NCBI RefSeq assembly: GCF_000421825.1
Contig: NZ_ATXT01000013.1
Location: 372,001 to 436,000 of the forward strand
Length of the DNA stretch: 64,000 bases
Reading direction: 5' to 3'
DNA from: Humibacter albus DSM 18994
GTDB taxonomy: Bacteria > Actinomycetota > Actinomycetes > Actinomycetales > Microbacteriaceae
Made by a program: the position numbers and the translations under genes. The notes below the pieces were generated by a model. The model saw only the letters and a program-made list of their open reading frames with translations, did not search any database and had not been told where the DNA came from. Shown here in pieces: positions 59,119 through 64,000 of the stretch. The first letter of the stretch is position 1. Each line of letters begins with the position of its first letter.

Positions 59119-61950
59119 GTGGCTGCAGCGCGCCGCCGATCCACCGGATCTCGACCTGTCCGTCATTCCATCGGATCTCGACCGACCGAGTCTCGGCAGG
59201 GGGACGCGCCACCACTCCGGCGGCGATGGGCGAGGTGGCTGCTGCCCGTGGCCGTCGTCGCGTCGTTCGCGCTCGCACAGCCGGCGTTCGCGGTCGACTC
59301 GGGCCAGACATCCGGGAGCCCGGCTTCGAGCCCGGCGAGCACGTCGACTTCCGCGAGCACGTCGGCCACCGCCGATTCCGCGTCGACCGGCCAGGCGGCC
59401 ACATCCGCACCGAGCAGCACGGCGGACTCGTCGAGTTCGGGCTCGAGCACGTCGTCGACAGACTCGTCGAGCGGGACGTCGAAGGCAGCGCCCGAGACGG
59501 CATCGCCGAGCACTTCATCCCCGAGCACGGCATCCCCGAGCGACGCATCGAAGAGCGCGAGCAACCCGGAGCTGCGGGCGAAGATCGCCAGCATCGCACT
59601 CAGCCAGGTGGGTCGCGGCGACAACCCCGTGGTGACCGGCTTCGGCGGCTTGAACTGCAACCCGTACACGACGATGGTCGCGGGATTCTCGGCCAACTCG
59701 AACGACTGCGGCTACGACTCGACCTTCAACGTGCGCAACTCGAACGAGAACTGGTGCGCCGACTTCGTCAAGTGGGTCTGGCAGAAGGCCGGCATCACGC
59801 AGGACATGAACACGATCAACGCCGCGGCATCCAGCTTCTATCAGTGGGCGCTCGACGACGGCCAGACCCCCGTCGCCGACAGCGGCACTCCGCAGGTCGG
59901 TGACGCCGTCGCGTTTTTCGGCTCCGGTGCGATCAGCGCCACGCGGTACGCCGATCACGTCGGCATCATCGTCGCGGTGAACGATGACGGCACGGTCGAC
60001 ATGGTCAACGGTGACTTCAGCAGCTCGGTCAACGTCAAGGTCGAGCACGACACCAACCTGAACCTCACCACGTTCGCCGCGAACACCTGGGGTGCCGGTG
60101 AGCAGTGGGTGCTCGTCTCGCCGCCGACGTCCGCGCAGAAGCCGAACCCCCGCGCCGGTATCTCGGGCTCGCACACAGCCGTGACCGGAACGGATGCCGT
60201 CTTCCACGCCAGCGCATCCGAACGCGGCGGCTCGATCACGGGCTACTACTGGACCTTCGGCGACGGCCGCACCACGAATGCCACCGGTGCGGATGTCACG
60301 CACGTCTTCTCCACGCCGGGCACCTTCACGATCACGGTGACCGCAACCTCGAACTTCGGCACCATCAGCACTGTGCGGCAGAACGTGACGGTACTGGCGG
60401 CATCCGGCAGCGAAGCGGCAGTGCCGTCCACCGCGGTCTGGTACTCGAGCTACCCGGTGTCGTACTACCGGTTCCTGCGCGGTGGCGACGGCCTCGTCGC
60501 CGATGTGTGGGACGGCGCGAGCTGGTTGCAGGTGCAGACGGCGGGAACGCCGGCGAGCAGCGGTTCGATCGCGAACCTCGCCTACCAGGATGCCGACGCC
60601 GACTCGGCGATGACGCCGCACGCCTTCTATCGCAACGCAGACGGGGCGCTGGCCGAGACATCCTTCATCGACGGCACGTGGAGCAGCCGGGTGCTGCCGG
60701 GGACACCGGCGAACGGAAGCGACGTGGTCGCGGCGGTGACGGCATCCGGACCCGCGGTGTACTTCGTGGATGCCCGCGGCCGCCTCGCCGAGACGAGCCT
60801 GCAGTCGGGCACGTGGTCCAGCCACGAGATCGGCCGAGCGCCGATGAGCGCTGCGCCGCTGGCGATCGCCGTCACCACGAGCGGACCGCGCGTCTTCGGC
60901 GTGGGCCGTTCGGGCCACGTCACCGTGACCGAGCAGGCGGGTCGCGGTTGGCACACGGCGAACCTGAACGCGAAGGTGCGCTCCGGGGCGGCCCTGGCGG
61001 CCATGACGACGCCGTCCGGCGATGCGGTGGTCGTGGTCAACGGCGTGATCGCGCACGGACACCACGGCAGCTCGTTCGCGGAGCTCACCGAGGGCTCGCA
61101 CGGATCGTGGAGCGAGTCGGCGCTGCAGGGCACTCCGGCTGAAGGGAGCGCCGTCGCGGCGACGAACTACCTGCTGGCATCGGCGGTCACCGGCGGTCTG
61201 GGTTCCTTCGTGCAGCCGCCCGGAACCTTGGATGCCTCGGGTGCGGCGCACCCGCTCGGTACGGCGATCGCGTACCTCACCGACGGAGGGACGCCGGCGA
61301 TCACGTACAGCGACGGCTCGGGCTGGCACACCACGACGCTGCCGGGAACCGCCACGTCGCTCGCCGGGATCAGCGCGCATCCGGTGGCGCACCAGCCGAT
61401 CCAGGTGTACCTGGAGACCGCGAACGGCCCGGTGATGGACACCACCGGCGACACGGCGTCGCCGACCGGCCCGTGGACGACGCAGTCGCTGCCGACCGGG
61501 CCGGCCACCTTCGCCGACCGGGTGCTTCTGTACGCGGCGACGGCGGATGACCGTGCGGCGGCGGACGCTGCGGCGACAGCGGCCGGCCTTCCCGCGGCGC
61601 AGGTGACCTCGTCGTTCGCGGTCGCGTGGGCCGCTACGCTCTCCGGCCAGCACCTCGTGATCACGTCGGGCACGGCGGCGACGAGTGCGCTCGAGTACAA
61701 CGTCTGCGGCTGGACGGATCCGTCGGCGGAAGACGGCGGGAGCACCCCGTACGACTACGTCACGGCGGCGCGCACCACGCTCCCCGGCGCCGGATTGTTC
61801 CTGAACGGATCAGCTGCGACAGCGTCGCAGGGGCCGCAGCGCGTGGCGGACCTGACGTATTACGCGCTGCACGGCACGTTGCCTGCGGGTCAGACGTCGG
61901 TGCCCGCTCCGGCGCGCGCGGTGTACGCCTGCGCCGGTTCCGCGAGCTGA
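59119..61950 (+). CDS. Secreted CHAP-PKD protein with propeller-like C terminus
   Basis: Protein of 943 aa. A signal helix (WLLPVAVVASFALAQPAFA, residues ~40-58) is followed by a Ser/Thr-rich linker (~90 residues), then a CHAP amidase domain with the catalytic Cys in ENWCADFVKWVWQKAG and His in YADHVGIIVAV. A PKD domain follows (FGDGRTTNATGADVTHVFSTPGTFTITV). The last ~500 residues contain repeated blocks such as LAETSFIDGTWSSRVLPGTP, LAETSLQSGTWSSHEI and TYSDGSGWHTTTLPGT, like a carbohydrate-binding beta-propeller. It starts at GTG with AAGGG eight bases before. A cell-wall amidase or adhesin is likely. Confidence 0.87.
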   Translation: MAAARRRSTGSRPVRHSIGSRPTESRQGDAPPLRRRWARWLLPVAVVASFALAQPAFAVDSGQTSGSPASSPASTSTSASTSATADSASTGQAATSAPSSTADSSSSGSSTSSTDSSSGTSKAAPETASPSTSSPSTASPSDASKSASNPELRAKIASIALSQVGRGDNPVVTGFGGLNCNPYTTMVAGFSANSNDCGYDSTFNVRNSNENWCADFVKWVWQKAGITQDMNTINAAASSFYQWALDDGQTPVADSGTPQVGDAVAFFGSGAISATRYADHVGIIVAVNDDGTVDMVNGDFSSSVNVKVEHDTNLNLTTFAANTWGAGEQWVLVSPPTSAQKPNPRAGISGSHTAVTGTDAVFHASASERGGSITGYYWTFGDGRTTNATGADVTHVFSTPGTFTITVTATSNFGTISTVRQNVTVLAASGSEAAVPSTAVWYSSYPVSYYRFLRGGDGLVADVWDGASWLQVQTAGTPASSGSIANLAYQDADADSAMTPHAFYRNADGALAETSFIDGTWSSRVLPGTPANGSDVVAAVTASGPAVYFVDARGRLAETSLQSGTWSSHEIGRAPMSAAPLAIAVTTSGPRVFGVGRSGHVTVTEQAGRGWHTANLNAKVRSGAALAAMTTPSGDAVVVVNGVIAHGHHGSSFAELTEGSHGSWSESALQGTPAEGSAVAATNYLLASAVTGGLGSFVQPPGTLDASGAAHPLGTAIAYLTDGGTPAITYSDGSGWHTTTLPGTATSLAGISAHPVAHQPIQVYLETANGPVMDTTGDTASPTGPWTTQSLPTGPATFADRVLLYAATADDRAAADAAATAAGLPAAQVTSSFAVAWAATLSGQHLVITSGTAATSALEYNVCGWTDPSAEDGGSTPYDYVTAARTTLPGAGLFLNGSAATASQGPQRVADLTYYALHGTLPAGQTSVPAPARAVYACAGSAS

Positions 61951-61956
61951 CGCCCA

Positions 61957-62013
61957 CGCGATACGCAAGAGGCGGGTCGGGCCTGGTGCCCGGTCCGCCT
62001 CTTGCGTATCGCG
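61957..62013. terminator. Bidirectional hairpin terminator
   Basis: CGCGATACGCAAGAGGCGG and its exact complement (19-base arms) flank a 19-base loop between the convergent CHAP-protein and epimerase genes. Confidence 0.82.
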
Positions 62014-62061
62014 CTGGTGCCCGGGTTTGCCTCGTGCGTCTTCCGCGCGCGCTCCGACGGG

Positions 62062-63402
62062 TCAGCGGAGAGCGGTGATGCCGAGACCGGGTGCCTCGGC
62101 CAGGTGCACTGTCTCGCCTTCGTAGCGGATGCCGCCGTGCACGGGCGAGCGGCGCATCCAGAGTCCGGCGTCGAGGTCGTGCGCCATCGGGGCCGCCGCG
62201 AGCTTCGGTGACGCGCTGGGGGAAGCAGCGCTGGCCGCTGCGGTGCCGGATGACGTGTCGAAGGGATCGGTGCCGGGTGACGCGCCGGAAGGATCCGCGC
62301 CGGGCGCCACGCCGACCGCGGCCACGGGAGCCGACGCGTCGATGGATGCAGCCACCGCGGCGGCCGCCGCGATGCCGACGTGGCTCTCCATCATGCAACC
62401 CACGATGACGCGCACGCCGGCGCTCGCCGCCAGGTCGCGGAGCGCGATCGCCTCGCGGATGCCGCCGGTCTTCGCCAGCTTGATGTTGATCATGTCGGCG
62501 GCGTGCCGCGCGATCACCTCTCGGGCGTCTCGAGACGTCCACACGCTCTCGTCGGCGAGCACCGGTGTGGTCACGCGCGCCGTGACGAACGCGAGGCCGT
62601 CGATGTCGTCGCGGTGCACCGGTTGCTCGATGAGCTGCACGTCGAGTCCGGCGTCCTCCCACGCGCGGATCACGCCCACCGCCCGCGTGGGGCTCCAGCC
62701 CTGGTTCGCGTCCGCACGCAGCGTGACCGACGGGCCGACGGCATCCCGCACCGCCTGCATGGCGACGACGTCGTCACCGCCTGCGCCGACCTTGAGCTTG
62801 AGTGTGCGGAAGCCGGCATCCCGGTGCTGCACTGCCGTCTCGACGAGCTGCTGGATGCCCGTGGCATCGGCCACCGCGGACAGCGTCATGTCGGTGCGCA
62901 CCGCGGTCGCGGACGCCGCGGCACTGTCGGCACGAAGGGTGGCCGGAGACACGGCTCTCGGCGACGTGTCCCTCGGCGAGGAGCCACTTGCGGGCTCGGG
63001 GCGCGCCGGCGTCGAAGACGAGCGCGCGAGCATCCGGAACAGCGGCACTCCCGCGTACTGCGCCGCGAGGTCGTAGAGGGCGCAGTCGACCGCCATGCGC
63101 GCCGAGGAGTTGCGCACGACCGCGCGTTCGAGCGCGAGACTCGCGCCAGCCGGATCGTTCACCGGCAGTCCGAGCGCGGCCTCGCGCAGTGGTCCCTCGA
63201 CCGCAGCGGTGACGCTCTGCGGACTCTCGCCGGTGACACGCCAGCTGGTGGGCGCCTCGCCCCATCCGCTTCGCCCGTCGCTGTCGATCACCTCGACGAT
63301 CATCGCGTCGATCTCGGTCGCAGTGCGCACCGCGGTGACGAACGGACGCACGAGCGGCACGGCTACTCGGTGCAGGCGCACCTCAGCGATGGTCGAGGTC
63401 AT
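62062..63402 (-). CDS. Dipeptide epimerase-like enolase-superfamily enzyme with two inserts
   Basis: Protein of 446 aa, longer than the usual ~360. Active-site motifs are TLKLKVG (catalytic lysine pair), RADANQGW, LIEQPV, LADESV, NIKLAKTGG and VGCMMESHVG, then DLDAGLW, the pattern of L-Ala-D/L-Glu epimerases that recycle cell-wall peptides. Two low-complexity inserts of ~40 residues explain the length: one before VRTDMTLSAV (SSSTPARPEPASGSS onward), one before PMAHDLDAGLW (APGADPSGASPGTDPFD onward). Both lie at loop positions, so activity may be kept. ATG 63402 is preferred; ATG 63426 is possible. Confidence 0.87.
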   Translation of the reverse strand: MTSTIAEVRLHRVAVPLVRPFVTAVRTATEIDAMIVEVIDSDGRSGWGEAPTSWRVTGESPQSVTAAVEGPLREAALGLPVNDPAGASLALERAVVRNSSARMAVDCALYDLAAQYAGVPLFRMLARSSSTPARPEPASGSSPRDTSPRAVSPATLRADSAAASATAVRTDMTLSAVADATGIQQLVETAVQHRDAGFRTLKLKVGAGGDDVVAMQAVRDAVGPSVTLRADANQGWSPTRAVGVIRAWEDAGLDVQLIEQPVHRDDIDGLAFVTARVTTPVLADESVWTSRDAREVIARHAADMINIKLAKTGGIREAIALRDLAASAGVRVIVGCMMESHVGIAAAAAVAASIDASAPVAAVGVAPGADPSGASPGTDPFDTSSGTAAASAASPSASPKLAAAPMAHDLDAGLWMRRSPVHGGIRYEGETVHLAEAPGLGITALR

Positions 63403-63451
63403 GGATGCCGCACTTCCGTTCATCATCGAGTGTTGCGCTCCAGTCTCCCGC

Positions 63452-64000
63452 TCACTCCTTCACACCGAGGCCGGCGGCGACAGCGGATCGGATGCGCTCC
63501 GCACGCTGCGGAGCCGTGAGCCCGGACGAGTCGTGCAGCACGGCCTGCACGGCAGCGGTGCTGGCGCCGACGAACGCTCCAGCGATACCCGCCGCCTGCG
63601 CGGGATCCAGCTGCGTGAACTTCGCGAGCAAGGCCGCGGCGATGTCGCGGGTGGCCGCCAGCTCCGCCTGTGCTCCGCGCGCACGGACAGCGGGAACAGA
63701 GTCGACGAGCCGCAGTCGCAGAACGGCCTGCTCGCTCATGAAGTCGTCGTCGGTCGCCTTCGCCGCGGCGTCCAAGGCGTGGAGAAGCACCCCGGCGGGG
63801 TCGTCGTCGGGCGAGGCCTCAGCGATGGTCGAGAGCGCGATGTCGATGCGGTCATTGCCTGCGCCGAACAGCAAGGCGTCTTTGCCCTCGAAGTAGCCGA
63901 AGAAAGTGCGGGTGCCGATGTCGGCTTCGGCGGCGATGTCGGCCACTGTCGTGTCGTCGTAGCCCTTCGTCGAGAACAGCCGCACTCCCGCGGCGACGAT
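63452..64000 (-). CDS. TetR-family regulator, cut by the window end
   Basis: The visible 182 codons run off the right edge, so the start is missing. The HTH is nearly complete: AAGVRLFSTKGYDDTTVADIAAEADIGTRTFFGYFEGKDALLF, typical of TetR proteins. The ligand domain is Ala-rich and helical with a RAERIRSAVAAGLGVKE end. It lies 49 bases downstream of the epimerase start in the same direction, which suggests it may precede and control that gene. The effector is unknown. Confidence 0.9.
   Translation of the reverse strand: MVAAGVRLFSTKGYDDTTVADIAAEADIGTRTFFGYFEGKDALLFGAGNDRIDIALSTIAEASPDDDPAGVLLHALDAAAKATDDDFMSEQAVLRLRLVDSVPAVRARGAQAELAATRDIAAALLAKFTQLDPAQAAGIAGAFVGASTAAVQAVLHDSSGLTAPQRAERIRSAVAAGLGVKE

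Overview
The window is GC-rich DNA from an actinobacterium, most likely a member of the Microbacteriaceae. This rests on codon use, the frequent GGATGC/GCATCC words inside genes, ATGA/TGATG-coupled operons, and recalled protein similarity (KmtR, MhuD, encapsulin-DyP, PucR, YheO-like regulator); no database search was possible.

Positions 1-14896 look like the right part of a mobile resistance island. They carry an arsenic cluster (aquaglyceroporin, ArsR, a novel-looking 18-residue Cys-pair peptide, ArsC), a large fluoride regulon, a CsoR-type repressor, a MhuD-like haem oxygenase, a KmtR/CDF nickel-cobalt pair, a convergent pair (dual-OB-like protein and DUF488), and two small genes, one with an excisionase-like helix-turn-helix. 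The island ends in a 43-base copy of the 3' half of tRNA-Arg(ACG) at 14854-14896, the expected attachment-site scar. The intact tRNA and the integrase should lie left of the window.

The fluoride regulon is the strongest system here. I see three separate crcB-type (fluoride) riboswitch candidates: one before eno-crcB-crcB (+), one before ppa-MFS-CDF (-), and one before two MutS-like ATPase genes (+). It pairs a two-gene Fluc channel with spare copies of the two classic fluoride-sensitive enzymes, enolase and pyrophosphatase, plus a truncated CDF carrier, an MFS carrier and MutS-like ATPases. The first MutS-like gene is frameshifted.

From about 15000 onward the sequence is ordinary chromosome. 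15.2-24.2 kb: SDR oxidoreductase; a YheO-like regulator, MalY/PatB aminotransferase and MFS unit; an APC permease; an AhpD-like protein; an acid-sugar dehydratase with its GntR regulator and a clear operator. 24.6-30.0 kb: acyl-CoA dehydrogenase, EtfAB and a cytochrome b membrane protein with repeated N-terminal motifs. 30.4-37.2 kb: UbiA-type enzyme, two-component system, TMEM175-type channel, HesB-like protein, SGNH hydrolase, a frameshifted LLM oxidoreductase. 37.4-39.4 kb: DyP peroxidase and its encapsulin shell. 39.7-46.6 kb: NlpC/P60 protein, small ORFs, SMP-30 protein, OsmC, dicarboxylate symporter, NagZ-like lipoprotein. 47-57.7 kb: an agmatine/putrescine-to-succinate catabolic cluster (agmatine deiminase, carbamoylputrescine amidase, PucR, GabT, GabD, FAD oxidase). 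57.9-64 kb: serine hydrolase, CHAP-PKD secreted protein, dipeptide epimerase, and a TetR gene cut by the window end.

The spacers of the chromosomal part are unusual. They hold two dispersed families of 65-80 bp palindromic elements (four and two copies) and many tandem minisatellites with 6-33 bp units, several of which begin by duplicating the stop codon of the adjacent gene. Several enzymes also carry in-frame low-complexity insertions. Two genes (7007-8594 and 35699-36621) are split by frameshifts that may be real decay or sequence error.
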